64,000 nt of DNA from an uncultured Flavobacteriales bacterium (GTDB taxonomy: Bacteria; Bacteroidota; Bacteroidia; Flavobacteriales; UBA1820), in NCBI GenBank assembly GCA_959608625.1, contig CAUHQV010000008.1:4191-68190 (forward strand), written 5' to 3'. The position numbers and the translations under genes are program-made. Below are positions 34,668 to 43,358 of the stretch, one piece after another. The stretch's first letter is position 1; each line of letters opens with the position of its first letter. The notes beneath the pieces are model-generated. The model was not told the origin of the DNA and did no database searches. It saw nothing but the letters and a program-made list of their open reading frames with translations.

Positions 34668-36008
34668 CTACCGGAAAAGCCGCAGGATATCGTTGCCGAA
34701 AGCCAGTACCATGATGAGGATCAGCAGGAAAAAGCCGATCATCTGGGCCCATTCGAGTACTTTTTCGGAAGGCTGCCTCCGGGTGATCATCTCGTAGAGA
34801 ATGAAGACCGCATGGCCGCCGTCCAACGCCGGAATCGGCAGGATATTGATCACTGCCAGCATGATGGACAAAAAGGCCGTAAGCTGCCAGAAAGCCGCCC
34901 AGTCCCAGACGGGCGGGAAAAGGCTTCCCATTGTGATGACGCTGCCCACGCTTTTGTAGGCCCCGCTTTCGGGATTGACCAGTTTTTTGACCTGCGCCCA
35001 GTAATTAGCCAATTTATCCCCTGTGACGCTCACCCCGCGCACCAGGGAGGCGAAGAACCCGTAATGCTTTTCGGTGACGGTAAACACTTTATTCTGTATC
35101 AGCACCGCCGGGGATTGGTCGTTGACCACGCCCAGCATGCCTTCAGGGGATACTTTGGCCCCGATAAAGAGGGTAGTGTCCCCGCGTTGGGTCTCCAGGA
35201 CGACGTCTGCCCCGGCATGGGCCATCAGGATAGGCTTGGCCATATCGAAGAACGGGATCGGCGAGCCGGACACCGAACGGATCACATCGCCGGGTTTCAG
35301 TCCGGACGAGATATTGAGAGAGGTATCGGGGATCGCGCCGACGATGAACGGGACGCGCGGGTAGTAGAAGTACGGGTTTTGGTGGTCTTTGAATATGTCG
35401 ATAAAATTCACGGGAATGGCCAAAGTCGTATCCCGTCCGTTGCGCTGGACAGCGACCTCCGAACCCAACAGGATAGCCGAATAGGTGTCGAAGAATTTTT
35501 CGTATTCTTTCCCGTCGATCGATACGATCCTATCGCCGGTCTTCAGGCCGATGGTGGCGGCCAGGGTCGAATCGGTGATGGCGATGCCGTCCTTTACATC
35601 GCGGGAAGCGATATAGGTCTCCCCGTATTTGTAGGTCATCATCGAATAGATGAACCAGGCCAGCAGGACGTTCATCACTACGCCGCCCACGATAATGATC
35701 AGGCGTTGCCAGGCTGGTTTGGAGCGGTATTCCCAAGGTTTGGGCGGTTGTTTCAGCGCTTCGGTGTCCATCGATTCGTCCACCATGCCTGCGATCTTGC
35801 AATAGCCGCCCAAAGGGAGCCAGCCGATACCGTATTCGGTCTCGCCGATCTTCTTTTTGAAGAGGGAGAACTTCGGGTTGAAGAATATGTAGAATTTGTC
35901 GACGCGTGCGCCGAAGAACTTTGCAGCCAGGTAGTGCCCCAATTCGTGGATGGTGACCAGAATGGTTAGCGAAAGGAGGAATTGGAGGATGCGTATGAGT
36001 ATGTCCAA
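34668..36008 (-). CDS. rseP: site-2 membrane metalloprotease
   Basis: RseP cleaves membrane-embedded anti-sigma factors and signal peptide remnants. The 446-residue protein has the zinc motif HELGH at residues 21-25 in the first membrane helix, two PDZ-like domains (IGLKTGDRIVSIDG and SSGLKPGDVIRSVSG) and the second metal site in PALDGGHAVFI within a C-terminal helix. All catalytic residues are present. The long leader upstream (36009 to about 36276) would include the structured repeat at 36091-36242 if the promoter at 36282 is used. Confidence 0.95.
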   Translation of the reverse strand: MDILIRILQFLLSLTILVTIHELGHYLAAKFFGARVDKFYIFFNPKFSLFKKKIGETEYGIGWLPLGGYCKIAGMVDESMDTEALKQPPKPWEYRSKPAWQRLIIIVGGVVMNVLLAWFIYSMMTYKYGETYIASRDVKDGIAITDSTLAATIGLKTGDRIVSIDGKEYEKFFDTYSAILLGSEVAVQRNGRDTTLAIPVNFIDIFKDHQNPYFYYPRVPFIVGAIPDTSLNISSGLKPGDVIRSVSGSPIPFFDMAKPILMAHAGADVVLETQRGDTTLFIGAKVSPEGMLGVVNDQSPAVLIQNKVFTVTEKHYGFFASLVRGVSVTGDKLANYWAQVKKLVNPESGAYKSVGSVITMGSLFPPVWDWAAFWQLTAFLSIMLAVINILPIPALDGGHAVFILYEMITRRQPSEKVLEWAQMIGFFLLILIMVLAFGNDILRLFR

Positions 36009-36090
36009 GATGGGTATGGTGTTTTTTTTGTTTCTTATTTATTCATCGATTTTCACCGAATGATTTTGACTTATCGCTACATAAAACCGG

Positions 36091-36242
36091 GCACTGCGTT
36101 TGCAAGCGAATAGCCCTGCAAAGGGCGGAACATGAACCCCGATGCTTTCAAGCCCTTTGCAGGGCGTAAAGAGCGCCGGAAACCATTGTCCCGGACAGGC
36201 CGTTTTCTTTGTAACTTTCTTTTGGGCCGGCAAAAGAAAGTT
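36091..36242 (+). repeat. structured intergenic repeat, copy A
   Basis: About 152 bp aligning along its length to the reverse complement of 54334-54486 (copy B). Order: a TGCGTTTGCAAGCGAA start; a 14-bp perfect stem (36113-36126 with 36152-36165) enclosing a loop with CCGATGCTTT; an AT/GC-mixed spacer; CGTTTTCTTTG; and a perfect 12-bp stem AACTTTCTTTTG/CAAAAGAAAGTT (36213-36224 with 36231-36242). The first stem changes by compensatory substitutions between the copies. It overlaps short open frames that I consider non-coding. Confidence 0.8.
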
Positions 36243-36281
36243 AGTACAGGAAAATCGATGGCTTTGTCCGCTAGGCCGGGC

Positions 36282-36289
36282 CAAATATA
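36282..36289 (-). promoter_or_regulatory. -7 box between recO and repeat copy A
   Basis: TATATTTG on the minus strand (plus-strand CAAATATA), directly after the recO stop. It is the likely rseP promoter, giving a leader of about 268 nt that contains the repeat. Confidence 0.5.
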
Positions 36290-36296
36290 CGGCATT

Positions 36297-37034
36297 TTAT
36301 TTTTCTTCCTCCCGGGGGAAATGTTCCAGGAGTGTTAATTGTTGCAGGAACTCCAGCGAACGGGGGGGGCGGAACCCCTCCACGTGCAGGGAAAAATAGG
36401 TGGTCAGGATGCGCCATAATTTCAGGTAATCGGCTGCGTCGGAAATATCGGCATCGCGCCGGACGTTTCCCAGGGAAAAGAACAGAGCCGCGTTATTGGG
36501 CGTCAGGTAGTATTGGTGGAACGGTTTGTGGAGCGAAAACTCTCCCGACTGCATATCGAAATACCCGGCGGAACAATCCCCGGCATTGTCGGGGGCAAAA
36601 CCCAGCAACCGCGACAATTGATAGGTATAGCGCAGGCAGATGTATTTTTCAGCTTCCGAGCAAAGCGAAAGGATGCACTGGTAGAGGAAATCGTAGAGTT
36701 CCGGGCCGCTTTCGCGCCCTTTTACGGTGAGGGCGGTCAGTTCGCAGATAAACAACAGTTGTGCCGACCGGTAGGGGGATAGGCTGGAAATATCCGCCTG
36801 GTGCGTATCCGGGCTGATCTCCCGCACGACTTGCATGGCGTCTCCCCGGGCATGGGCCAATACAAGGTTAACGAGGCTCCCGGGCTGGGTTTCCATTAGC
36901 TTGGCCGAAGTGCGGCCGGTGGATACGCCGCGAAGGATCACAGGGATCTTTTCCGACGGGGTAAGTACGTCCAGGATTACGCTCGAAGACAGGTATGGTG
37001 TCCGGCGAAGGATGATGCCGTCCGTGGTGGTCAT
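36297..37034 (-). CDS. recO: DNA repair protein RecO
   Basis: RecO helps RecA displace single-strand-binding protein during gap repair. The 245-residue protein has the N-terminal OB fold (TDGIILRRTPYLSSSVILDVLT) and a helical C-terminal domain with FAPDNAGDCSAGYFDMQSGEF, where the expected zinc-cysteine cluster is reduced, as in many Bacteroidota. Overlaps plsC by 4 nt, so it is co-translated. Confidence 0.92.
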   Translation of the reverse strand: MTTTDGIILRRTPYLSSSVILDVLTPSEKIPVILRGVSTGRTSAKLMETQPGSLVNLVLAHARGDAMQVVREISPDTHQADISSLSPYRSAQLLFICELTALTVKGRESGPELYDFLYQCILSLCSEAEKYICLRYTYQLSRLLGFAPDNAGDCSAGYFDMQSGEFSLHKPFHQYYLTPNNAALFFSLGNVRRDADISDAADYLKLWRILTTYFSLHVEGFRPPRSLEFLQQLTLLEHFPREEEK

Positions 37035-37774
37035 CGTCCGGCTTCTTCCAGTCGGGAATCCAGGAGGTCGAATACGCGCTGCTTCAACGCCTCTTTGTCC
37101 TCGATGGTCATTCCGGCGGTTTCGATTGGATCGTCGATCACGGCCCGGAGGATGCCCGGATGCCCTTCATGGGGTTTTTCACTGGGAAACAGGCGGCAGT
37201 TGTCCAGAAAAGTAACAGGCAGGATAGGGATGCCGCAGTCGATGGCGATCACGAATGCACCGTCCTTGAACGGGATCAGGCGTTTGGTGATGTGCTTGGA
37301 AGTCCCTTCAGGATAGATACAGATGCTGCGCCCGCGGGCTATTTCGGCTTTGGCTTTGGGGAGTACGCCCCGGCGGGATTCCAGTGAAGTGCGCTCCACC
37401 ATGATATTGGATGCCCGGTAGATCCAGCCGAACACGGGAATGCGGGCCAGGGATTCTTTTCCGATAAACATCATGGGCAGCGGTACGGCTACGTAGCTGA
37501 GCATGATGTCCAGGATGGAAGAATGGTTGGCGACCACCATGTACTGCCGCTTGCGGTCGACCTTTTTGCGGCCTTTTACGCAGAAAATGAATCCGGACAG
37601 CAGGAGGATCAATACGCTCCATATGCGGGCCAATACGGAGAAAAAACCGTAGAAACGCGGCGTAGAGACCGAGATGAGCAGCAGTGGGGATAATCCGAGC
37701 GTCACCAGGCTGGCCATGACGACGGCCCATAGTTTCCATATTTTCCGCAGGATGTTTTGTATCAGGGTTATCAT
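37031..37774 (-). CDS. plsC: 1-acyl-sn-glycerol-3-phosphate acyltransferase
   Basis: PlsC makes phosphatidic acid at the inner membrane. The 247-residue protein has an N-terminal hydrophobic anchor, the catalytic NHSSILD (H-X4-D) motif, FGWIYRASNIMVER, and the glycerol-phosphate-binding YPEGTSKHIT, followed by ILPVTFLDN. Two-gene operon with recO. Confidence 0.92.
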   Translation of the reverse strand: MITLIQNILRKIWKLWAVVMASLVTLGLSPLLLISVSTPRFYGFFSVLARIWSVLILLLSGFIFCVKGRKKVDRKRQYMVVANHSSILDIMLSYVAVPLPMMFIGKESLARIPVFGWIYRASNIMVERTSLESRRGVLPKAKAEIARGRSICIYPEGTSKHITKRLIPFKDGAFVIAIDCGIPILPVTFLDNCRLFPSEKPHEGHPGILRAVIDDPIETAGMTIEDKEALKQRVFDLLDSRLEEAGR

Positions 37775-37814
37775 CTTGTATGCGTGCTTTTTTCGAATGT
37801 TTTCAGTCCGGGGT

Positions 37815-38189
37815 TCAGGCGCCCAGTCGTGCCATGAATTTTTTCGGGTCTACGACCACCCGGGTGTGTTTCGCCCGGCCTATCACGTCGTTCTTTTCGT
37901 TCTTTACTTCGATGTAAAGAAAAATACTACTCCCTTCATGCGCTTTTACCTCGGCGATGGCCGTTAGTTCTTCTCCGACCTTTGAGGCCCGGAGATGCTC
38001 GATAAATATCTCTGCCCCGACAGTGGTTTCGCCTGCTTTAAGTTCTGTTTCTACGGCTTTTATGGCCGTGTTTTCCATCAGGGCACCCAGTGAAGGGGTA
38101 GAAAAAACCTCAAGGGAACCGGAGCCGATAGCCGCGGCAGTCTCTTGAGGTTGTACGGTGTGGGATTGGGTAAATACCGACTTTTTCAT
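37815..38189 (-). CDS. hotdog-fold thioesterase (FlK-like)
   Basis: A 124-residue small hotdog thioesterase. It shows the FlK-type helix STPSLGALMENTAIKAVE, then GETTVGAEIFIEHLRASKVG and EVKNEKNDVIGRAKHTRVVVD. The substrate is probably an acyl-CoA, not determinable here. The ATG at 38189 is chosen because a -7 box at 38210-38217 rules out a longer in-frame start at 38336. Confidence 0.82.
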   Translation of the reverse strand: MKKSVFTQSHTVQPQETAAAIGSGSLEVFSTPSLGALMENTAIKAVETELKAGETTVGAEIFIEHLRASKVGEELTAIAEVKAHEGSSIFLYIEVKNEKNDVIGRAKHTRVVVDPKKFMARLGA

Positions 38190-38209
38190 TTGCCTATATT
38201 TTACGCGTG

Positions 38210-38217
38210 CAAATATA
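38210..38217 (-). promoter_or_regulatory. -7 box of the thioesterase gene
   Basis: TATATTTG on the minus strand (plus-strand CAAATATA), 20 nt upstream of the chosen start codon at 38189. Confidence 0.65.
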
Positions 38218-38244
38218 AGCAAAATATCGGGAAATGCCCCTTGC

Positions 38245-40611
38245 TTAGAACCTGATATCCAATCCCAGCATAAAATTGGCGCCAGCCTGGGGGAAATAGT
38301 ATGCGTCCGTCCCGTAGATGGAACCGTTGGATACATACATCTTATTGAAGATGTTGTTCAACTGTCCCCGCAGGGTGAATGCCGGCAGGTAGCGGCTTTT
38401 GCGCACGTCGTAGGCTACCGAAAGGTCGCTCACGAAATACGAGTCGAGCTTGGATTCCGGAATGTTGTTGTTGCTCATATACTGCTCGCCAACGAACCGG
38501 CTGGAGAAGGCGACGGCCATCTGTTCCAGCGGACGGAAGGTGAACACGTTGTTGGCAATAACGGCCGGAGAATACGAGATCTTCTTATCCTTGGACGTAC
38601 CGTCGCTCAGCTTCATTCCCTTTATCACGTTATCCGAGAAAGTGGCGTTCAGCCCCCAGGAGAACCATTCGACCGGCTGGTACAGCCCTTGCAGTTCGAT
38701 ACCCAGGCGGTAGCTCTTGTCTACGTTCATCTGGATCGGGGCGCCCGTATCGTTCAGTTCGCCGGTGGGAACGAGCTGGTCGATGTAGTTCATGTAATAG
38801 ACGTTGGCCGAAGCGGTGAATTTGGGCGAAGTGAAGCCATACCCGAATTCGAAATCGTCGAGGTATTCCGGCCGGGGAGCGACAGGCGAATCGGTAAAGT
38901 CGGCCCGATTAGGCTCTTTCGAAGCCCGCGCGTAGCTGGCGTATACCCGGTGTTTGGAAGAGATCTGGTAGCTGACGCCCGCTTTGGGATTGAAGAACGA
39001 ATAATCGCGTGTGATGTCCAGTGCCACGTTCTTATCCTCTGTTCCCCTCATCTTCAGACTGATGTTGCGGTATTGTAGGTCCGCATAGATGGACAGGCCT
39101 TTTACCGGCCGGTATTCGGCTTTCAGGAATACGTTGCCGTCGTTCTTGTCGGTATGGTTGTCGTAGTACTTCTGGTCTTTGGGCGCATTGGGCATGTATT
39201 GGGCCCAGATCACGTCGCCGTAGTGGTCGCATTCGTAGCGGTTGTATGCTCCGGACAGGGTGGCCGTGACCTTTTGCCGGCTGTAGGTCAGGTGGGCGGT
39301 CGCTCCGTAAAAATGGTTGTAGAGCCATTTCCGGTTGACCAGGTCGCAGTATTCGATCGTTTCGTTCCCGATGGTGATAGGGCCTATCTTGTAGCGGGCC
39401 ATATCGGCCCCCTGTTTGTAGCTCTCGTAATATCCGCGTCCGAAAGTGTAGTGGAGGGTCATTCCAGCTTCGAAGTCGCCCATCCGGCGGTTGGCGATCA
39501 TCTGGAGGTGATCCTGCCAGTAGTTGTCGGTTTCGTTGTCGTAATACCCGATGATCTTCTCCCAATTCGCATCGTAGATGGCCCCACTGGAATTGAAGCG
39601 GCGGTTGGTCTTTAGCATCTCGGCATCGATGCCGTTCCATGCCTGGTAGGTCTTTTGCTTGCCGCCGAATCCCAGGATTTTGATCGTCGTTTTATTGTCG
39701 TAGTAACCTGCCGACAGAAAATAGGAACTCATGTCCGAAGAGGCCCGGTCGATATATCCGTTGGAATAGGCCCGCGAAAGGCGCCCGGACAATTCGTAAT
39801 GGTCGTTCAGCAGGCCGGAGGAGAAGGCCGCCGAAAATTTCTGCGCCCCAAACGAGCCGACGTTGTAGGTGAGGTCGGCCCCTGCTTTGTCGCGGGGAGC
39901 GGATGTGCGGATGTTCACACTGCCGCCGAATGCGCCTGCCCCGTTGGTCGATGTCCCGGCTCCGCGCTGTATCTGGATGTCGTTGGCCGAAGAAGCGATG
40001 TCCGGGAGGTTCACCCAGAATACGGACTGCGATTCGGCATCGTTGAGCGGCACGTCGTTGATGGTCACATTCACGCGGGTGGCATCGCTGCCGCGGATAC
40101 GCATGGACGAATAACCGAATCCTGTCCCGTCGTCCGAGGTGAAAACCAGCGAGGGCGTTCCGGCCAGTAGGAACGGAATGTTCTGTCCGTAGTTGTCCCG
40201 GCGTATTTCCTCGCCCGAAAGGAGAGTCTGGGCGAACGGGTCCTCGGAACCGGCGCGGGTGGGGGATACGATTATTTCGTCCATCAGCACGACGTTCTCC
40301 TTCAATTTGAAGTTTTCGGTGGCGTCTGCTGTCAGGTCGACAAACCGCGTTTGCCCTTGGAAGACCAGATGGGACACTTCGATAGACGACTTGCCCGAAG
40401 GGACCTGTTGGAGGATGTAATCGCCGTTTTTTCCGCTCTGGGTCGAAGATATCCGGCCTGCGTGGCGGAACATTACATTGGCCCCCGGTACGGGTTGTCC
40501 CCCGGTGTCCGTGATTTGACCTTTTACAGCGATTTGCGCGTAAAGCGCAGAAAGGGAAATGGTGGTGAGAAATAGCGCCGTTAACAGCGCGCGTTTAAAA
40601 AAATAAGCCAT
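38245..40611 (-). CDS. TonB-dependent receptor, probably for thiamine
   Basis: A 788-residue outer-membrane transporter: signal peptide ending ALYAQ, a carboxypeptidase-regulatory-like beta domain (about 28-110), a plug domain (PFLLAGTPSLVFTSDDGTG, RIRGSDATRVNVTINDVPLND, IQRGAGTSTNGAGAFGGSVN) and a 22-stranded barrel ending in the aromatic MLGLDIRF. A TPP riboswitch lies at 40711-40779 upstream, so it most likely imports thiamine or a derivative, as shown for other Bacteroidota receptors with this leader. No inner-membrane PnuT-like partner is in the window. Confidence 0.9.
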   Translation of the reverse strand: MAYFFKRALLTALFLTTISLSALYAQIAVKGQITDTGGQPVPGANVMFRHAGRISSTQSGKNGDYILQQVPSGKSSIEVSHLVFQGQTRFVDLTADATENFKLKENVVLMDEIIVSPTRAGSEDPFAQTLLSGEEIRRDNYGQNIPFLLAGTPSLVFTSDDGTGFGYSSMRIRGSDATRVNVTINDVPLNDAESQSVFWVNLPDIASSANDIQIQRGAGTSTNGAGAFGGSVNIRTSAPRDKAGADLTYNVGSFGAQKFSAAFSSGLLNDHYELSGRLSRAYSNGYIDRASSDMSSYFLSAGYYDNKTTIKILGFGGKQKTYQAWNGIDAEMLKTNRRFNSSGAIYDANWEKIIGYYDNETDNYWQDHLQMIANRRMGDFEAGMTLHYTFGRGYYESYKQGADMARYKIGPITIGNETIEYCDLVNRKWLYNHFYGATAHLTYSRQKVTATLSGAYNRYECDHYGDVIWAQYMPNAPKDQKYYDNHTDKNDGNVFLKAEYRPVKGLSIYADLQYRNISLKMRGTEDKNVALDITRDYSFFNPKAGVSYQISSKHRVYASYARASKEPNRADFTDSPVAPRPEYLDDFEFGYGFTSPKFTASANVYYMNYIDQLVPTGELNDTGAPIQMNVDKSYRLGIELQGLYQPVEWFSWGLNATFSDNVIKGMKLSDGTSKDKKISYSPAVIANNVFTFRPLEQMAVAFSSRFVGEQYMSNNNIPESKLDSYFVSDLSVAYDVRKSRYLPAFTLRGQLNNIFNKMYVSNGSIYGTDAYYFPQAGANFMLGLDIRF

Positions 40612-40710
40612 TGCTTTAAAGTTTTAAAGGTTAAACAAAAGCAAGGGCGTACCTCGTGTGGCCCGCAGGCCAGACACTGAACAATAAATAATGTGAGATG
40701 TGGAAAAAAT

Positions 40711-40779
40711 TTGTCCCTCGACAGCATTATCCGTCCAGGTTCAAAGGGTATAATCTCAGCCGTTTATTGTGGCACCCCT
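40711..40779 (-). ncRNA. TPP (THI-box) riboswitch
   Basis: Read on the minus strand: GGGGTGCC, GGCTGAGATTATACCC, GAACCTG, GGATAATG and the closing AGGGA, all in the conserved order and spacing of the TPP aptamer. It is followed by a hairpin near the receptor start (TGGCC/GGCCA region around 40655-40675) that may be the expression platform. It should repress the TonB receptor when TPP is abundant. Confidence 0.95.
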
Positions 40780-40796
40780 AAAAAATTATCGTTGGT

Positions 40797-41303
40797 TCAT
40801 TTTTGGTTTTTCAATTTCTTATGCAGGTGGGACATCAGCACCGCGTCGGCCGCACATTCCACACCTTTATTTCCCAGCCGGCCGCCGCTGCGGTCCCGCG
40901 ACTGGGCGATATTGTCGTCCGTCAGTACGCCGAATATCACCGGTGCGAGTCCTTTTTCTCCCGCGCGGGCGTTGAGGGTCCCGATATTCTGCGCGACTGC
41001 CGAGCAGATGTATTCAAAATGAGGAGTTTCTCCCCGGATGACGCTTCCCAATACGATGACGGCATCATACCGGCCGGAAGCTTGCATCAGGGAAGCCGCA
41101 TAAATGAGCTCAAAGCTACCCGGTACGTCGTTGCGCACGATGTCGTTGCGCAGCACGCCCAGATCGATCAGCGTATCGAACGCGCCCCGGTAGAGGCTTT
41201 CCGTGATCTCTGCGTTCCATCCCGACACGGCGATCCCTATCCGAAGGCCTGCGCCGTCGGGTACTTTAGAGCGGTCGTATGCGGAAAGATCCGAGGTAGA
41301 CAT
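40797..41303 (-). CDS. ribH: 6,7-dimethyl-8-ribityllumazine synthase
   Basis: Lumazine synthase condenses the RibD-derived pyrimidine with dihydroxybutanone phosphate. The 168-residue protein shows IAVSGWNAEIT, VPGSFELIYAASLM, VIVLGSVIRGETPHFEYIC (active-site segment) and FGVLTDDN. Second gene after the TPR protein, 7 nt apart. The TPP riboswitch lies downstream and belongs to the TonB receptor. Confidence 0.95.
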   Translation of the reverse strand: MSTSDLSAYDRSKVPDGAGLRIGIAVSGWNAEITESLYRGAFDTLIDLGVLRNDIVRNDVPGSFELIYAASLMQASGRYDAVIVLGSVIRGETPHFEYICSAVAQNIGTLNARAGEKGLAPVIFGVLTDDNIAQSRDRSGGRLGNKGVECAADAVLMSHLHKKLKNQK

Positions 41304-41310
41304 CCGGTCT

Positions 41311-42036
41311 TTATTTGAGGTTCTTGGCAGCGCCGGCGGCGAATTCCAAGTATTTTTCTATAGAAGCAGCCTGGGGTGAATCCGGATATTTTTCCTTGAT
41401 GGCCTTGAAATGCTTCTCGGCGACCGAGTATTTTTTCAAATACATAGCCGTATTGCCGGCTTTCATCAGATAGAAAGGCGTCGTAAAATTGTTGTCGCGT
41501 TTCGAAGCGGCTTTTTCGTAGTATTTCAGGGCTTCTTCCGGTTTTTCGAGCTGGGCGTAGCAATCGCCGATCATTCCAATGGCTTCCGCGGAAGCTATTT
41601 CATCGTCCGAAGAGAATTTTTCCAGGTAGGACATAGCCTTTTCATACTGACCCAAACGGTAGTAGGAGGCACCGGCCAGGTATTTGGCTACGTTGCCCGC
41701 TTTGGTGGAAGAATAGCGGTCTGCGATCTTGATCAGGCCCGGATTGGCGGGAGTGCCTTCCAGCGCCAGACGCAGGGAGTCCTTTTCATAAGCCTGCTGG
41801 GCGAAAGCCAGTTCATCGGTGGCTTCGGCTTGCGAGGGTTTGGATACCCAAGTGTGGTAGCCATAGCCCACCAGCAGAAGGACTATAAGCCCTACTATCA
41901 CATAGGTAATTTGTTTTTTGTATTTTTCGATAAGGCTTTCGAAGCGGCTGGCTCCTTTGTCGAGTCTGTTTACGATCTTTTCCGCAGCATCGGATTTCTG
42001 GGCCTTTACGTTCTTCGGTTTCTGGTAAGTAGCCAT
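41311..42036 (-). CDS. tetratricopeptide repeat membrane protein
   Basis: A 241-residue protein with one transmembrane helix (about 45-65) after a basic N-terminus, then TPR repeats such as GQYEKAMSYLEKFSSDD, KPEEALKYYEKAASKRD and KYSVAEKHFKAIKEKYPDS. The arrangement (membrane anchor plus TPRs) is like YfgM-type envelope chaperone partners. The function is not known. It precedes ribH in this order in other Bacteroidales as I recall, which suggests a conserved operon. Confidence 0.82.
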   Translation of the reverse strand: MATYQKPKNVKAQKSDAAEKIVNRLDKGASRFESLIEKYKKQITYVIVGLIVLLLVGYGYHTWVSKPSQAEATDELAFAQQAYEKDSLRLALEGTPANPGLIKIADRYSSTKAGNVAKYLAGASYYRLGQYEKAMSYLEKFSSDDEIASAEAIGMIGDCYAQLEKPEEALKYYEKAASKRDNNFTTPFYLMKAGNTAMYLKKYSVAEKHFKAIKEKYPDSPQAASIEKYLEFAAGAAKNLK

Positions 42037-42077
42037 ATGAATAGGATGTATTTTTTGTTTCTTTCGGTTAACAGGTG

Positions 42078-42085
42078 CAAAAGTA
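42078..42085 (-). promoter_or_regulatory. -7 box of the TPR-ribH operon
   Basis: TACTTTTG on the minus strand (plus-strand CAAAAGTA), about 41 nt upstream of the TPR protein start. Confidence 0.65.
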
Positions 42086-42135
42086 ATACAACTTTGTGAA
42101 TTACGAAATTTTTTTCCGGGAAAACGCGTTCGGTT

Positions 42136-43329
42136 TTACAAGTCGTCCACGATGGTCAGCTGGGGTTTTTCCCGGGTCTGGGCTTCGGTGATGGGGGTGA
42201 TATTGTCCGTAGCGATATTCAATATTTTGGTGTCGCTTTTCAACCCGATATAAAGGGCGTTTCCCCCGCCGCTGATGGTCGCTTCACCGTGGGAATAACT
42301 GTTACCCCGGTAGAGGCTTTCCCCCCGTTTGACGAAATTGGAACTCATACGGAATTCTCCTTCCACTTTTTTGAGCCGGAACCTGTCGTATTCGCGGTCG
42401 CTGATGTTGAGAATATTGAGGTAGGGGAGGAACTGTTTGGGCAGTTTTTTCCCGAACGGGATGTTGACGTAGATAGCCATAATGGCCTCGGCCCGGTTGA
42501 TGCTCATCGTTTGGCTGTTCACATAAAGGACGAATTGCTGCCCGAACCGGAACATGCCTAAAAAACGGATGATATCATAATAGGTAAGCACGATCTCGCC
42601 GTTCATTTGGCCCAGATACTCCCATTTTTTCGGTTTTTCGTTCAGCGCGCTGCGGATCATGCTTTCGGATACGGTAAGGCCCTTGATATTGACGGTAGGG
42701 TCGATGTTACGCAGCGTATCCACCTGTTGCATACGCTCTTCGGCCCGTTTGTCGAAATACACTTTGGTCTTCAGCCGATGGGTCATATCCTTTTTGCCCC
42801 GGCCGGGATCGTAGGTGTCCACCAGGTTTTCCTGATAGGCCAGGATTTTGTCCGAAGAGGATATGGAGGTGTTGGTCTGTACCCGGTAAACGGCCTCGAT
42901 ATTACTGAAATCTTTTTCCATTTGTATCCGGATACGTTCCAATAGATCCGGCACGTCCATTTTGTATTTCCGTTTGGCTTTGGCGGTGACGACAGGCCCT
43001 TCGAGTTGAATGATGTTCTGGTGTAGCAGGACATCGAGTTCGATCGGGTTTTCGGAAACGGTTATGGGGGTATAAAAGGTGTGGTATCCGACAAAAGATA
43101 CGACCAAAGTGTCCGGCAGGAAATTTTTATCGACCGTCAGGATGAACGATCCGTCGCTGGAGCCGATGATTCCTTTCGTGGGACGCCCTTTCAGGTAGAT
43201 GGTAGCGTAGGGAACCGTTTGCACAGAATCCCGTACGGTTCCCCGGATGGTCGTGTTCTGCCCACCTACAGGTATTGCGGAACACAATGCCAGAGCTATG
43301 GCCAGCAGGATGGGATATAAGATTTTCAT
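42136..43329 (-). CDS. carboxypeptidase-like regulatory domain outer membrane-associated protein
   Basis: A 397-residue secreted protein: signal peptide (about 1-22), then a CarboxypepD-reg-like beta-sandwich (residues about 27-105: IRGTVRDSVQTVPYATIYL, SSDGSFILTV, LVVSFVGYHTFYTPI), the start shared by TonB receptors and SusC-like proteins. The remainder is not a recognised domain but has barrel-like stretches. It does not have the length for a TonB receptor. Function unknown; probably periplasmic or outer membrane. Adjacent S4 gene is unrelated. Confidence 0.72.
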   Translation of the reverse strand: MKILYPILLAIALALCSAIPVGGQNTTIRGTVRDSVQTVPYATIYLKGRPTKGIIGSSDGSFILTVDKNFLPDTLVVSFVGYHTFYTPITVSENPIELDVLLHQNIIQLEGPVVTAKAKRKYKMDVPDLLERIRIQMEKDFSNIEAVYRVQTNTSISSSDKILAYQENLVDTYDPGRGKKDMTHRLKTKVYFDKRAEERMQQVDTLRNIDPTVNIKGLTVSESMIRSALNEKPKKWEYLGQMNGEIVLTYYDIIRFLGMFRFGQQFVLYVNSQTMSINRAEAIMAIYVNIPFGKKLPKQFLPYLNILNISDREYDRFRLKKVEGEFRMSSNFVKRGESLYRGNSYSHGEATISGGGNALYIGLKSDTKILNIATDNITPITEAQTREKPQLTIVDDL

Positions 43330-43358
43330 ACTCGTTTTTTTGGGTTTGTGGTTTGGTT

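Noticed and set aside
34539..35969. Plus-strand open frame of 476 codons antisense to rseP
   Set aside because: rseP has all catalytic motifs on the minus strand; the antisense frame is rich in His, Arg and Gln without a fold.
36039..36399. Short open frames in the rseP-recO spacer
   Set aside because: They lie in the structured repeat (copy A); related frames in copy B do not stay aligned as a protein, while the stems keep pairing.
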